A stretch of 64,000 nt of DNA from Leucaena leucocephala (GCA_037074615.1 CM073532.1:16390001-16454000), one strand, 5' to 3'. Positions 1 through 11,815 are shown, counted from the first letter of the stretch. Numbers and translations are program-made. The notes: a model not told the origin generated them from the letters alone.

Positions 1-2330
1 GGCTACTAGACCCCGTTGAGCAGAAGTCCCAAAAATATACACAGCTTTCAAGGACTCAACTATAAATAAGTGAAATATAGGGACTTATATGTAAATAGTA
101 AAAGTCCCTGGGGGCATAATGGTCATTTTAAAAAAGAAAGGGACTAAAGTGAAAACTCTAAAAGTTTCATACTGCAAAATGAAAGTAGACACAAGTTATG
201 AGCCATTAAGTATAATTATGAAATGTTGAAGGACTAAAGTGTAATTTTCAAGAGTTCAGGGGAAAAATGACAATTATAAAAAGTTGAGCCAGAAAGGCCT
301 GAAATTGTCCAGAAGCATTTCAGTCCCAAATTTTATCAAGAGATAGAGAAAATTATTCTAGTCAATATGATGTGACCAAAAATAATTATTTGAGATCCCA
401 GATAGCTAATATTTATTTGAAATCTATCCAAATTTTTTATCAGACCTTATGGACTTCAGATATAAATAAAAAGCGATAGGAAGGTGCGTCCTATAAAGCA
501 AAAGGTTAGGGAATTGGCAGAATATTGAAAGGAACTCTGTAGGAAAAGTTGTTAATATTTTAGTGAATTTTGAGGAGTTCGTGGACGCCTAATATCTGAA
601 TAATGAAATTTTAGCAGTTGGCGAGCTGGGTATAAATGAGCTTAGAATAGCGCCAAAGAGGGTCATTCCACATGGTAGTAGGGCCCAATACACTGAACTG
701 GGGAAAGTGATCTGATAAGGGAAATTTTATCAGATATTTATAAGTATCTATTTAATAAATGTTCCCTAGGTAAATAATATCATTGGAACACATGGAAATT
801 ATTGAAGTACAGGATAGTCTAACAATTCAGGAAAATCCCTTTATACGGTACAAGAATGTACAGGATTGGACAGAATGTACTTGAGGTTTCCAGAAGCGAT
901 GACTCACAGGTATGGTGTCCTGTGGGACCCACACAAGGCACCACCTAGCATGATGACATAAGGTGAATGTAGGCAAAACTTGTGAGCAAGTTAGGCGATT
1001 TGAGCCGTTCATCGTAATTTAATCTGGAAAGAAAGAGAAAGAAGGAAGGAAAAAGGAGGAGGTCTGACCGAGCTATGAGCAATCCAATGAGCTTAAGGAC
1101 TTGGCAAGCTTAGGAATAAGGTAAGTAATTTATTCTAGTCCCTGCTCTAATAAATTAGAGGATTTTTCTTATGAATTTAATAGTTAGAATAGTGACATGT
1201 CTCTCTCTTGATAATGTTAGCCGTTGATAGAAAGAAAGTTAGGGGATTGTCAAATTAAGGATATTATCTCAAGTTAACTTGAGTTAAGTAGAGTACAAGA
1301 TAGGGTAATAATGAAAATATTATTATTCCTTATATAGGATATGATCTGTGTAAAGAAGGAACCTCATAGTGAAGGCTAAGGTCTAAGGAAAAGTTACCTG
1401 ACAAGTAGTGAACTTATACCTAAACTTGTATGCTTATTGCTTGAGTGTTGTTAATATGCTATTGACTTGTCTTGATTATGTGAAGCATGTATGATTGAGA
1501 ATGCTTTGTTTCTTTTTATGCTATAGCCATATGTTATAAATAAGAATCATGGAAGCATGTATATGTCATTATGCAAGCATTATCATAGTAAAATAAGCAT
1601 GTTAAACACTAAGCATATACTTGCATACATTGTTTGTGGTACCTTTTGCTACTGAGATTTTCCCAAAAATCTCACCCCTTCCATATCAATCCAATCACAA
1701 CAGGTCTTCTCAAGATTGAGGAGATGAAGATACATGAAGAGAAGTTAAGAATTATTTAGCATGATTGATGTGTTGTTGTATGCTATGCATATGTATGTAA
1801 AATTGGTTGCTAGAATTTGCCATTATAAATAGTAACTCGTGATGAGGTAGTAAATTTTAAGTTATAATGAAAAATAGTAAATACTAGAATAAATGTATGA
1901 TATTTTTCTAGTAAATAGTAGACATACCAAGCTTCAAATTGATATATAGAATGCCTCATTTGGATGTCTACACATGGAGATATAATTTTTCAAATTTAAG
2001 ACCAAAATGCTAAAATCAGGGGAATAACGTTAGATGAACAGTAAACTTTGAGCATTGCCTGACGTTTACTTGGTCAAGGCATGGTCAACAAGTTATTTTT
2101 TTCTGAAAGAGGTTTAAGTTATCTTCGTGTAGCAACTTGAACCACTTTGTTTTAATTTTTCTAGAATTAATTATTTTTTTCAAAGTCAGGTCACCTGCCT
2201 AGAATTTACATAGTGAATAGTACTGAATAGAATAAAATTCCAGATTATGTAATTTGACTTTAACAACCTTAAAAGTGGTTTCAGATGCTAACGTTTGGTC
2301 CCTAATACATAAAAAAATTAGGATGTGACA
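1..2330 (+). mobile_element. Family F gypsy-like LTR, left end outside window
   Basis: The window opens about 55 bases into an LTR: the first bases align with the text just after the start of the LTR at 28999 (ggctac..gacccc..gagcagaagtccc). It ends at GGATGTGACA (2321-2330), the decayed form of the GGATGTTTCA end seen in related LTRs. It has a GA-rich leader at about 1030-1060 and a hairpin at 1654-1673. It matches the degenerate LTRs at 55530-62057 and 63108 onward. No tRNA primer site follows the end, so this is a solo or truncated LTR; the target duplication cannot be checked because the left edge is missing. No ORF of note. Confidence 0.75.
1654..1673 (+). other. LTR hairpin (GAGATTTT/AAAATCTC)
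   Basis: A perfect 8-bp stem closes a CCCA loop. It sits where the A, B and C LTRs carry GAGATTC-CCCC-GAATCTC, so the paired bases differ but pairing is kept. Confidence 0.6.
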
Positions 2331-2573
2331 AAGATCTTATAGCTGAGATTGAAAATAGATGACATATAAGAATAGTAAATCTAAGGGAAAAGATTCAAAC
2401 TTTGTTGCATCATTTAGAATGTTTGAGAGGGAGTTTTAATCTTGTCCCACCATTTCAATCTATAATTAGTAAAGGTGATGAGTGGAACACACCATTTTAT
2501 TGTGATTATGAGAAGATAATTCAGTCTAGAGGATTATTTTTTCCATGATTTCCAAGCTGGTCAAAAGCTTAGT
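2331..2573. other. Unassigned non-coding stretch
   Basis: About 240 bases between the end of LTR F and the start of copia LTR G. No ORF, primer site or repeat was recognised. It could be the 3' end of the copia element that owned LTR G, or host DNA. Confidence 0.4.
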
Positions 2574-3497
2574 ATTGGGAAATAGGCCAGTCCATGTTGG
2601 ATATTGTCCCCTAGGGGCCAATCATTGTATTATGAACATTGTTGATTTATGAATTTCTTAATTATGTTATCACATTATTTGCATGTTTACTGTGATGACC
2701 ATCCTTGGCTAGCTCATGATCTTATCCTAAATGTCCCTGGTCGGTCATCTTTGTGGGAGCAGAGATGAAATAAGACCAGTATGACTTTGAAGATGTATAG
2801 AGATATAAATCAAAGTCATAGGCACATGTAAGAGTACAAGGTGTTGGACCGACCCGCTATGAGAGAGCTGCATGGGTTAAGTCATAAGTTTCTCTCATAT
2901 ACAAACCATGTCACTATGCCCTTTGACCTGAGATCATCATGGATTCCTACATGACAAACGCTAAGCTTTGACCTAGTCAAAAGTCACTTTTGACCAAGTG
3001 ATCATAAAGACTATGTTCGAGCTTGGTGGTTTTTCATACAGAGGAATGTGAATGGTCAAGATGGAATTTGTCCCCCACATTCGTAGAGAGATATTACTGG
3101 GCCCCTAAATGAGTGAGTCTGAGAAATGTATGACCATACTGTAATGGAAAGGTAGTTCTATTTCTATAGTCAGACTACTCAGGGATCGAGAAAGTAACGG
3201 TCAGGAACAGGAGGATGACGTTCTCCATGCCTCATCCATGACCAAAATATCATGTGACAAAAGGGACGTGATATGGTTGTATGAAAGGTAACATCGTTCA
3301 TCAATCCTCATATGGTTTGGGTAGTCATGATGTCTTGCTAGAGACCGCTTACGACTTGTGGGTCAGTATAGTAAATAGCCCACTGCCAACTTCATATGGG
3401 CCTACAGGGTCGCACACAAAATAGCCCAACACGAGCTATGATGTACAGATTCATGGAATTTAAGAGATGTCCAGATTCAATAAATAATCCAGGGTGG

Positions 3498-3548
3498 ATG
3501 TATATATTTATATATATATAAATTCGTATATATATTATATATAATATA
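3498..3548. repeat. TA-rich microsatellite
   Basis: Interrupted (TA)n tract within the copia solo LTR; simple sequence only. Confidence 0.85.
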
Positions 3549-4083
3549 AGAGATATTTGCAAGATTTAATTTATAAGGATAAATTAAATCTCTATCACTT
3601 TTGAATTTGAAATTTAAATTGATATGATATCTCAAATTTGATTTGTGAGAATAAATCAAATATAATTCTGTCTTATCTTTATTTTAAATTAAATGAATAG
3701 GTGAATTAAATATGTAGAACAGATTTAATGTAAACTATATTTATTTAATTGGTTTCTTATCAAATTATGCAATATATATGATATTGTTTTAATTTCAGAA
3801 TTAATATAAGATTAATTCTGAAATCCAACTAGTGAGAACACCGATAGCATCCTATATATTTGACATTAGGGGCTAGGGTTTTCCATGAGTGAAAAAGAAG
3901 GTGCAAAAGGTTTGCAGATAAGAAACGGCCAAAATAGAGACGGTGAGGACGGATTCTTGAGAAAGCCCTAGAGGGACAAGAGGCGCTAGCACGTCATTCA
4001 TGGTTGGAACATTGTTCGTGTGGATACCAGTAGAGGAAGCTGATCTGAGTTGTCGACTTCTTGAGATCGAAAAGAGACCACCA

Positions 4084-4312
4084 GTCGCGAGGAGAAGCTA
4101 TGGACGCCACAACTGATAACTCCAGAAACGTTGAGGTCACGACCATATAGGCATCTGAACATCAGAAAATCGAAAAAAGGCTTCCAGTCGCGACTAGAAG
4201 CTGAGGAAGTCGCTACTGACAACTCCAGAGACTACCCATCGCGATTCGAAACTCCAGAGACGACAAGTCGCGATGAGTGGATACTGAGGTCGCTACCATA
4301 ATTCGAACACCG
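4084..4312 (+). repeat. Cluster of TCGCGAC-like motifs in LTR H
   Basis: Copies such as AGTCGCGAG, AGTCGCGACTAG, ATCGCGATT, AGTCGCGATGAG and GGTCGCTACC recur at irregular spacing. It is the same motif as the dense arrays in element A, although H is a copia LTR. Confidence 0.65.
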
Positions 4313-5272
4313 AAGGTAACACTTCTTACTATTTGACTTAAACATACTCGGTAGATCCAGACAGGGAATGGAAAAAAATTTTAAGTTAATTTTCGCTGCG
4401 TGTCTTCCAATTCCAACAGTCCACCCATGTTGGATTAGGCCCAAATCTATGAGTTTGTATAGTGGAGTGAAAAGTTATGGATGCAGTCTAGAAGAGAGAT
4501 AAGTGGGTGAGTAGGTAGTTGAAACATCCTTACTTTTGTATGTCTTAGGGACCATTTGGTAGCATTTAGAACCACTTTCAAGGTCATTGAAGTCCAATTT
4601 CTTAATCTGGAGTTTTACTCTTATCGAGTACTGTTCACTATGAAAATTCCAGATGAGTGACCTGACTTTGAAAAATCATAACTAATTCTAGAAAAATAAA
4701 AATGAAGTGGTTCCAATTGATAATTGAATCTAACTCAATTATATTTCAGGGAAAAATAACTCGTTGACCATGCATTGACCTAGTCAACGTCAGTCAACGT
4801 CACAACTTTACTGTTCATCCAACGTTTTTCTCCTGAATCCAGCATTCTGGTCCCAACTTTGATAATTCATATCTTCATGTGTATATATAAAAATGATACA
4901 TTTTATATATAAAATTAAAGCTTGGTATGTATAATATTTACCATAAAAATTTCATACATTTATTCATCTATTTACTATTTTTAATCATTTATCAAACATG
5001 ACCTTGTCACCACGTGTTACTGTTCATAGTGGTAATTTCCAGCAATCAACTTGGCATACATATGCATACATCCACCATATATCAGTCAAACATGCCAAAC
5101 AACACTTATTATTAATTAATAAGTTGTTTTACATCTGGGTATGTACAAAATTTCCCATATCTCTATTACATCTTTTCCTGCCTAAAATCCGGCAGCATAA
5201 CGGCTACTCTTCATCTTCAGAAAGCAACTGATCTTGTACCGATTCGGTAATTCCCGTGAGAACTACCATTCT

Positions 5273-5347
5273 ACGTAAGTACCCACGAAAGACTGGATGA
5301 ACCGGCTAGGTCCACTCACTTCCAGTCTCCTTAGACAGTACCTACGT
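5273..5347 (-). other. Conserved double stem-loop in LTR B (long type)
   Basis: Outer arms ACGTAAGTAC (5273-5282) and GTACCTACGT (5338-5347) pair over 10 positions with one wobble. Inner arms AGACTGGA (5290-5297) and TCCAGTCT (5321-5328) pair perfectly. The same architecture is present in LTRs A and C. Confidence 0.6.
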
Positions 5348-5469
5348 ACACAGTACGTATCAGCTGCTTTCCTTTTCTTGTCATAATTTCAGCAGCACAA
5401 CGGCGTCTCTTAAAATTCCCAAAATTCACTTCGACATAACCTCCCCTGTAATGGGTTATTTATTGGGAT

Positions 5470-5487
5470 GAGATTCGGGGGAATCTC
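5470..5487 (-). other. GAGATTC-CCCC-GAATCTC hairpin
   Basis: Perfect 7-bp stem with a four-base loop (GGGG on the plus strand), at the same place in the LTR as at 30496-30513. Confidence 0.6.
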
Positions 5488-5852
5488 AGTAGCAACAATC
5501 ATAACAATATATGTAATGCAGAGTGACAGTGCTTGCTTATGATTGTGTACAGATAAGTATGCTGCGTGCTTCCATACTCAATAACATATGATCATAGCAT
5601 TGCAGTAGATCTTCAGACATAACTTATAAGACAACAATCCAACCAAACAATAGCACAACAAATCACAAAGCCATTACATAAAAGCTAGGATTAGTTACTA
5701 CCTCAAAGGCTCAGCAGAACTCTACTATCTCTATTCTGCTTCCAGCTCCTCTAGAACTTCCTTTCTTTCTTTCTTCCTCTCACTTTCTCTCTCTAGCCCT
5801 TCCCCCTCTCTCTTAAAGGCTCCTTGGCCGTGGCATATGAATGAATGGGGGG

Positions 5853-5860
5853 TATTTATA
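5853..5860 (-). promoter_or_regulatory. LTR TATA box (TATAAATA)
   Basis: TATAAATACCCCCC on the minus strand, followed downstream (5819-5757, leftward) by the GA-rich leader seen in every A, B and C LTR. Confidence 0.65.
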
Positions 5861-7923
5861 GTTTTGGTCAATGGCATTCTTCTAATTTTGAAGCCATCTG
5901 ATCCTGTGGTCTTGGTTTTTCCGGAATTTCCTATTTTTCTTTATTCCTTTTACTGCATCATGCATGACATCATCTCAAAGCCACCTCATGGGACACCTCA
6001 TCACCAAATTCTTCACATGTCACAATTCCTGGACACCTCATCAGCTGACTCAGCATTTCCAGTCCAATCCAGTACCGGTCCGGTCCGATTTCCCACAAAC
6101 TGGACTCACCGGCTAAGATTGTGTCACATGTCCTTAACTTTTCTTCTCCCTCTAAGATGATGCCATGTGGCATATGGAAGGGACCTTTCACGCCTTCCAA
6201 CGCTATCCAGATAAGTCCAGGACTTTATCTGATCACATCCTCGGTTATCGTGCTGACCGAGTAACTTTACTTTATTGAAACAACATTAAAATAGTATTTT
6301 AATGCCACTTTTTCCCACATATCACTGGGCCTACGTTTTTGGGCTCTGGGAATGTTATCTTGGATCCTGATCAAGCTCAAGTACTCTGATGGCTTGATTC
6401 CCAAGAAACATCCCTTTGCAAATGACCAAAATGCCCTTGGTGCCCTTTCTTGCACTATCTTAACCCTAAGGGTAAAATCATCATTTTACACCCTTCTGTA
6501 CTCTATCAGGGCATATACTGACTCTGAGTAACTTTATCTGTATGTGCCTTGGCACTTGGGCCTGTCCAGAATGACCAAAATGCCCTCATACATCTACTAC
6601 CCCTTTAGTACAACACATGGCATTTTTGTAATTTCGCACTTTTCCGGGGTTCTGCCGGACACTGGCCCACCTATCAGTCCAAGTGTCTTATTGGGCCTTT
6701 GATGGTGCCATTATTGGGTCTTTCAGGGTCCATTACCTTCATGGCATGCATTACGAGGAATCTTCCACTGCCCATGATTATTGAATATTTTATCTATTAT
6801 TCACCGTTTATACACATATCCGGACACCGACTCCTTCTGTCCGATACACTGGCCTGCGGTGTTCAGGCATCCCTGTGAGTCATATCAGTCATCTAACTGA
6901 GGTCATCCGAACTCATTCAGTCCCTTTTTAAATACTGATAAATCTCCCTATCGGATCCCCGGAGGCCTCACACTCCCGTCTGGATTTTCTAATTTGCGAA
7001 TAACTTTTTCTACAGACCTCCTATCGGTATTCTGTCAGTTTCCTGACATCCTCCCCATAAGGACGCATCATCCTGTATTTCCTCACCTAGATCTGAAATC
7101 TAGGATATCCGGTAGGAATTTTTATAACTTTTTCATTATCAGATCAATTCTGGCTATCTGGAGTCTTGAAAAATTCCTGTATTAAGCCAGATTACCGAGC
7201 GTCACTTGCTCTCTCTATCGGTGAAATCTGGGACTGAAATGCTTTCGGGCAGTCCAAACCACTTCCGGCCTGACTTTCATTAACTACACTTTAGCCCCAA
7301 CGAACTTTTCTTCTTTTCATTTAAGTCCCTTTTTATTTGGCTAAAATTACACTTAAGGACCCCACCTTTTTGTCTACTTTTCCTTTTTCACCTTATACTT
7401 TTCATATTTGCACTTAAGTCCCTTCATTTCCTTTCTTTTGCAATTTAATCCCTTTCTTTACATAAATGGCCATCATATCCCTAGGGACTTTCACTATTTA
7501 CACATAAGTCCCTGGACTTTCACTTATTTGCAGTTTAGTCCCTAAAAACCCTCTATATGTTTTTGGGACTTCTGCTCAAAGGGATATATCTATTTCAGGC
7601 TACGTACTAAGTCTCTGGCCTAAAAATTGGGGTGTTATAGTAGTTATCACATAACCCACTCCCCCCTCATTCAAGCATAACATATGCACATATATGTCCA
7701 TAGAGCCAAGAGATCAGAAGTTTGTATTGCATATATTTCCTCTGTTTCCCTCTCTCGGAAGCGTCTGGTCCATTGCTTTCCCTTAGTGTCATTTGATATG
7801 AAAATGTAACCAAGAGTCTACAATAAGTGCTCTGGTTTTGTGTGGGTACTTAGAGAGTCAGAGTAAGATTCTAGGTATGCTCAAAACCTATATTGGTATA
7901 CAAAGCAAGGTTTCTACTTCGGC

Positions 7924-8855
7924 TAGTGTTTATGTGATTTTTTGTTTTTGTGTAAATGCTATATTATGAGTAGTTATTTTGGATTACAATATTCATTTTA
8001 TGATTAAATAAGTTGAGCATGCATCTGAATCATAAAATGAACCGGATCACACTGTAGTACAGTAGATAGTTTCTTCGTTCAAAATTGGGTCATTAGAAAA
8101 CTGGATTTTTATGTTTTAAAATTAGTCCCATTGCGTAGAGCACAACAAAAGAAGAAAATGACAAGAGAATGTAAAAAAAGGACGTAGGATGGAGAAGTTA
8201 TGGAGGAGAGACGAGTAGGGTCTAACGGACCTGGCCCATGCGCTAGCTGGGTCACACTAGACCCAGCTAGAGTTCAGGGACAATAGCTACGCACAGTTTT
8301 GATCCATTAAAAAATTTTCGCTACTGGGTTGTATACGATTCTGGCCTCAGTCCATTTACAATAAAAAAATAGAGTTTTCTTTTCTGCTGTACATTGGGCC
8401 CTGCCCAGTCCGAGAATTTTCTTATTGTTTAGGAAGTGGGGTACTAAGTCCAATCAAATCAGTGGATCCAACCTAGGCCCAAAACAATAAAAATATTTTG
8501 GACCATATTTTTTTTAAATTAAAAAAATATGGTTATGCGGCACCTGGCACATGGCACCATTTTTAAATTAATAGTTTTCCATGCGCTAGTGCCGAGAGTG
8601 GGTATAGTTCAGCTTTTTTATGTTTTTTAATTTTTCCTTCTTAGGGTGCGTGAGGGAGAGTGAGACTTCCGATTAAGGTGCGGTATGTCCCTAAAATACC
8701 TAAAATCAAGATCTTTATTTTGATATATAATTTGCTTATTTTTTAGGGCAATTCTGGACCTATTTGTGAGTATTCAATATATTTTATGGTTTTTTTAGTA
8801 TTTAAAAAATTCTAAAAAATTATGATAATTAATATTTTTTAATCTATAGGTGAAA
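7924..8855. other. Non-coding stretch with a perfect hairpin
   Basis: AT-rich, no convincing ORF or mobile-element ends. It contains a perfect inverted repeat, CTAGCTGGGTC (8243-8253) and GACCCAGCTAG (8260-8270), with a 6-base loop. An acceptor-like pyrimidine tract ending in TATAG (about 8835-8849) precedes the broken ORF that follows. Confidence 0.5.
8243..8270. other. Perfect 11-bp inverted repeat, 6-nt loop
   Basis: CTAGCTGGGTC and GACCCAGCTAG flank ACACTA. No poly-T follows and no gene ends here; the role is unknown. Confidence 0.55.
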
Positions 8856-9619
8856 ATGACTTCATCTAGTACTAAATCTCTGGGATATTATTTATATGAT
8901 GATATCCCATACCTAGATGATGAGTACCAATGTTTGAACCTTAAAGTAATGATAAGGATGAGGAACTTGTTGGTGAAGAGGATTCGCATAATGATCTTAT
9001 AGAAGGCCAAGATGTCAATTACCTACAAGAGAACCTTCAAGAGGACCCTGAGGGGGAACTTGAAGAGAATCCAGAACCAAAACTTGATAAATTTCATGAA
9101 GAAGACCCGAAAGAGTTGGTTGAGGAAGTACCACATGAAGAACCTAAAGTCATATGTGATTCCAGACTAAGGTCAGAAACTTTATACCCTATCGAACCCC
9201 TTCCTGCGCAGCCTTTCATAGTTTCTTCAGATTTAGACCCTAAGTCTGTGTCTACTTTTCAGATGAATCTATAGTTGAGGGAGGATGGAGAGGAAGTAAA
9301 CTAACCTTGTATCCCTACTTCAGCTATGAGTATAGTTGAAAGAGATGCAGTTGAACTAATAAATATAAAATGTATTAAAGGCGTGCTCGCCAAATACATT
9401 GGATTTATAACAGATAAGGAGAATATTGAATTATACCTAAAAGTCATAATGGAATATATAAGAGCAACTAAGGTTAGAGGTACACCCAAGGAAAGACCCA
9501 TAAGGAAGGTGTATTGGCTTAAAACTATAGAGTTTGAATCTAACTGTTTGAAAGCGCCTCGCAAACTCAAGAAGCTAAGAAAAGCGATGCTTGCATACTG
9601 TCATGCACACATTAAATGA
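8856..9619 (+). pseudogene. Broken acidic ORF of unknown identity
   Basis: I do not recognise this protein. An ATG at 8856 opens 48 codons (stop at 9000-9002). A frame offset by one base is then open from 8945 and runs to 9619 with only two stops, TAG at 9272-9274 and TAA at 9302-9304. The part at 8945-9271 is very rich in Glu and Asp, with recurring EEDP/EENP/EEP units. The final 97 codons (9326-9619, opening MSIVERDAVELI) are basic towards the C terminus (KAPRKLKKLRKA). The consistent frame across two stops and one shift suggests a decayed single reading frame of about 250 codons. A possible splice-acceptor sequence lies just upstream. It could be a host gene remnant or an accessory ORF of a lost retrotransposon. 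Confidence 0.45.
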
Positions 9620-10353
9620 TGATGTGTGTAATAATACAGCAGTCATTTGTTGATTAGAAAACTGGATGTACTGGAGGTAAGTTGTCCTTGTTTTAATTGT
9701 ATTGACAAAAGTTGGGGAAAACTGTACGGACAAAACATTTTTTATGGTTGACTCCATTATGATAGAAATAATATATTATTATTTTAGTGAATAACTCCAT
9801 AATTATATTAGAAAGACTTAAGTATACAATTAATCTTTTAAGTTTGTATCAAGTTTCACTTTAATTTTTTAATTTTATAAAGTATATTTTTAGTTTCGTA
9901 ATCTAAACATAGTTAGTTTGACATAATGAAAAATATTGACTCAACAAATTTAAGTAATGATTATGTAATTATACGCTGACACAATATGATTAGATTTTAA
10001 TCTTTTAATGTAATAATTTTATATTTTACATCATGAAAATTAAAAAACACTTAGAATAAAATTAGTGATGAGATTTTAATGAATCAATCAACCATCAACA
10101 ACTATATTATTAAAATATTGTAATATCTAATTCTGTTAAAAATTGATATAGATCGACCTGACTTAATACTTTCAATTCCTTTATAATTCCAACTAGTAAT
10201 CGTAATTTGATTTTTAAAAAATTTTGAACCCTATTTTAATGGAATTACTGATTAATTATCATCATGGGGTTTAAAATATTTCAAAAATTAAAGTGGAGTT
10301 CAAAATCTTTCAAAGGTTAAATGTTAAATTTCTATAATATTTTAAATTTTTAA
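9620..10353. other. AT-rich non-coding
   Basis: Strongly AT-rich, with stops in all frames. No element boundaries or RNA genes seen. Confidence 0.6.
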
Positions 10354-11031
10354 GGCTAAAATATACAAAGCCCCCGTGAACTTTAGATCAGTTGTGCATA
10401 ACCTCCCTAACCTTTAGAAGTTTGAATTAAGAAACCTAATGTTTCATATTTTGATTATTAAAATATTACAGTTAAAATTGCAGCTAAAATTAATATTTTT
10501 ACCATATAATAATGTTTATATTTTTTATTATATATCATATTATTTAAAAATTAATATTTGATACTTCACATCTAATTTTAAGTTTTTCCTAAGTACTTAA
10601 AATAAAATACTTATAACATATAAAAAATTTAAAAAAATAAAATACTTATCAACTATAAAATATTTAAATAACACTTGACATTTAAGATATAATTTAAAGT
10701 AATTTTTAAATACTTAAAAATATAAAATAGTTTAAAAAGCATTTAAAATATTTATTTGACCATATATTATTTAAATTAAAAAATATAAACTACTTAAAAC
10801 TACATATAAATTGTCAAAACTCTATTTTTTAAATAACATTGTATATAATAAAAAATATAAAAATTATGAAATGGCAAAAACAGTTAACTTTAACGATAGG
10901 GCTTGATAATCAAAACATGTATCTTAATAATCAAAATATGAAATATTTTGGTCTTTAATTAAAATTTTTAAAGGTCAGAGAGGTTATGCGCAATTGATTC
11001 AAAGTTCAGAGGGATTTTATGTATTTTAGCC
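10354..11031. mobile_element. Mutator-type MITE with long terminal inverted repeats
   Basis: The left end GGCTAAAATATACAAAGCCC and the reverse complement of the right end (GGCTAAAATACATAAAATCC) align imperfectly for more than 100 bases (shared blocks GAACTTT, GCATAACCTC, TTTCATATTTTGATTATTA). Identical 9-bp AATTTTTAA flanks at 10345-10353 and 11032-11040 form the target duplication, a length typical of Mutator-like elements. The element is 678 bp with an AT-rich core, stops in every frame and no transposase, so it is non-autonomous. Confidence 0.85.
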
Positions 11032-11701
11032 AATTTTTAACCTTAATAAAAAGTGAGAGTTTAAAATCTTTCAAATATCAAATTTTAAATTTTTAACTAT
11101 AATAAAAATTTATAATTATAATAAATAATTAATTATAATATATTTTTTCCTACTATCCGTACAAAACACTGGAGAAATCTGTAACTTTTTAATAAAATAT
11201 GTAAAATAAAAAGATAAAGAAAATTAATTAAAATAATCTTGATTTAATTCAATTTTGTCTTTCTTTATTTTTTGATATTTAATACTTCTCCCACACTTAA
11301 TATATACAACCGGGGAGTTTATTTTAATATTAAATATAAGATCTCTATTTTTTATATTTATTAATTTTTTTTAGATTACATATATTGATACTCTATCGTC
11401 ACTATTTAAGAGAGTGAGGAAGAGAATTAAGAAAGACGATTATAGTATTTTAGAAAAAAATATTTTATATTAACCAATTTAATAAACTTATTTAATTTAA
11501 GAGAAAATTAATCTTTTAATCTTTTAACTTTTCACTTACTTATAACTTACTTCCTTTAAACTTTTTGAGTAGCATATGACTTAGTCTTTTATCTTTTAAT
11601 TTTTTATATTATAATCCTTCTGATCTTTTCCTCATCCTATGTGACAAGAATAAGACCTTGGGAGAGAAGTATAGCCATGTTGCATAGAGCGGAATAAAAA
11701 A
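11032..11701. other. AT-rich non-coding
   Basis: No ORF, tRNA or repeat ends recognised. It becomes less AT-rich just before the AP2/ERF remnant. Confidence 0.55.
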
Positions 11702-11815
11702 AAAGACGATGTGCGAATCAGACGGGGATTGTCGCCTGAGATCAATGAAAGGTCGGCAATGAACAAGAACTACAGGGGAGTGAGGAAGAGGCCGTTGGGG
11801 AAGTGTTCGACTTGA
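11702..11815 (+). pseudogene. AP2/ERF DNA-binding domain remnant
   Basis: An open frame ends at TGA 11813-11815. From 11759 it reads MNKNYRGVRKRPLGK, which matches the start of the AP2/ERF domain (usual core YRGVR(Q/R)RPWGK(W/F)AAEIRD). The Trp of RPWGK, which contacts DNA in the family, is Leu here (TTG for TGG). The frame stops four codons after GK, before the rest of the roughly 60-residue fold. It is therefore a truncated, non-functional piece of an ERF-type transcription factor gene. The local base composition is less AT-rich than the flanks, as expected of former coding DNA. I saw no continuation downstream on either strand. Confidence 0.65.

Larger units (their letters stand above)
2595..4418 (+). 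mobile_element. Copia-type solo LTR (family H), TSD GTCCA
   Basis: Begins TGTTGGATATTGTCC and ends CTTCCAATTCCAACA, giving 6-bp inverted ends TGTTGG/CCAACA. It is flanked by identical GTCCA at 2590-2594 and 4419-4423. Length is 1,824 bp. No internal region, primer site or second LTR is attached, so this is a solo LTR left by LTR-LTR recombination. The TTTTCGCTGCG tail is typical of plant copia LTR ends. It contains a TA microsatellite and a cluster of TCGCGAC-like motifs. Confidence 0.92.
4520..7639 (-). mobile_element. Family B solo LTR, minus, TSD GTAGT
   Basis: On the plus strand it runs from TGAAACATCC to GGTGTTATA and is flanked by identical GTAGT at 4515-4519 and 7640-7644. It matches the 3,602-bp LTRs of element B over most of its length (3,120 bp here). 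The last base pair of the usual GGTGTTACA terminus has decayed from CA to TA. No primer site or polypurine tract adjoins it, so it is a solo LTR. Read on the minus strand it carries the shared TATAAATACCCC promoter, a GA-rich leader and the stem-loop block. Confidence 0.92.
2574..7923 (+). mobile_element. Degenerate copia LTR (family G), split by two nested solo LTRs
   Basis: With the inserts at 2595-4418 and 4520-7639 removed, the pieces 2574-2594, 4424-4519 and 7645-about 7923 join to roughly 400 bases. These align with the minus strand of the copia LTR at 14041-14480 (shared blocks include CCAGTCCACCCATG, GTGTCATTTG, CTCTGGTT and AAGATTCTAGGTA). The right end near 7923 is set by similarity only. 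No primer site or pol lies beside it, so it is a solo or fragmentary LTR and older than both inserts. Confidence 0.6.
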
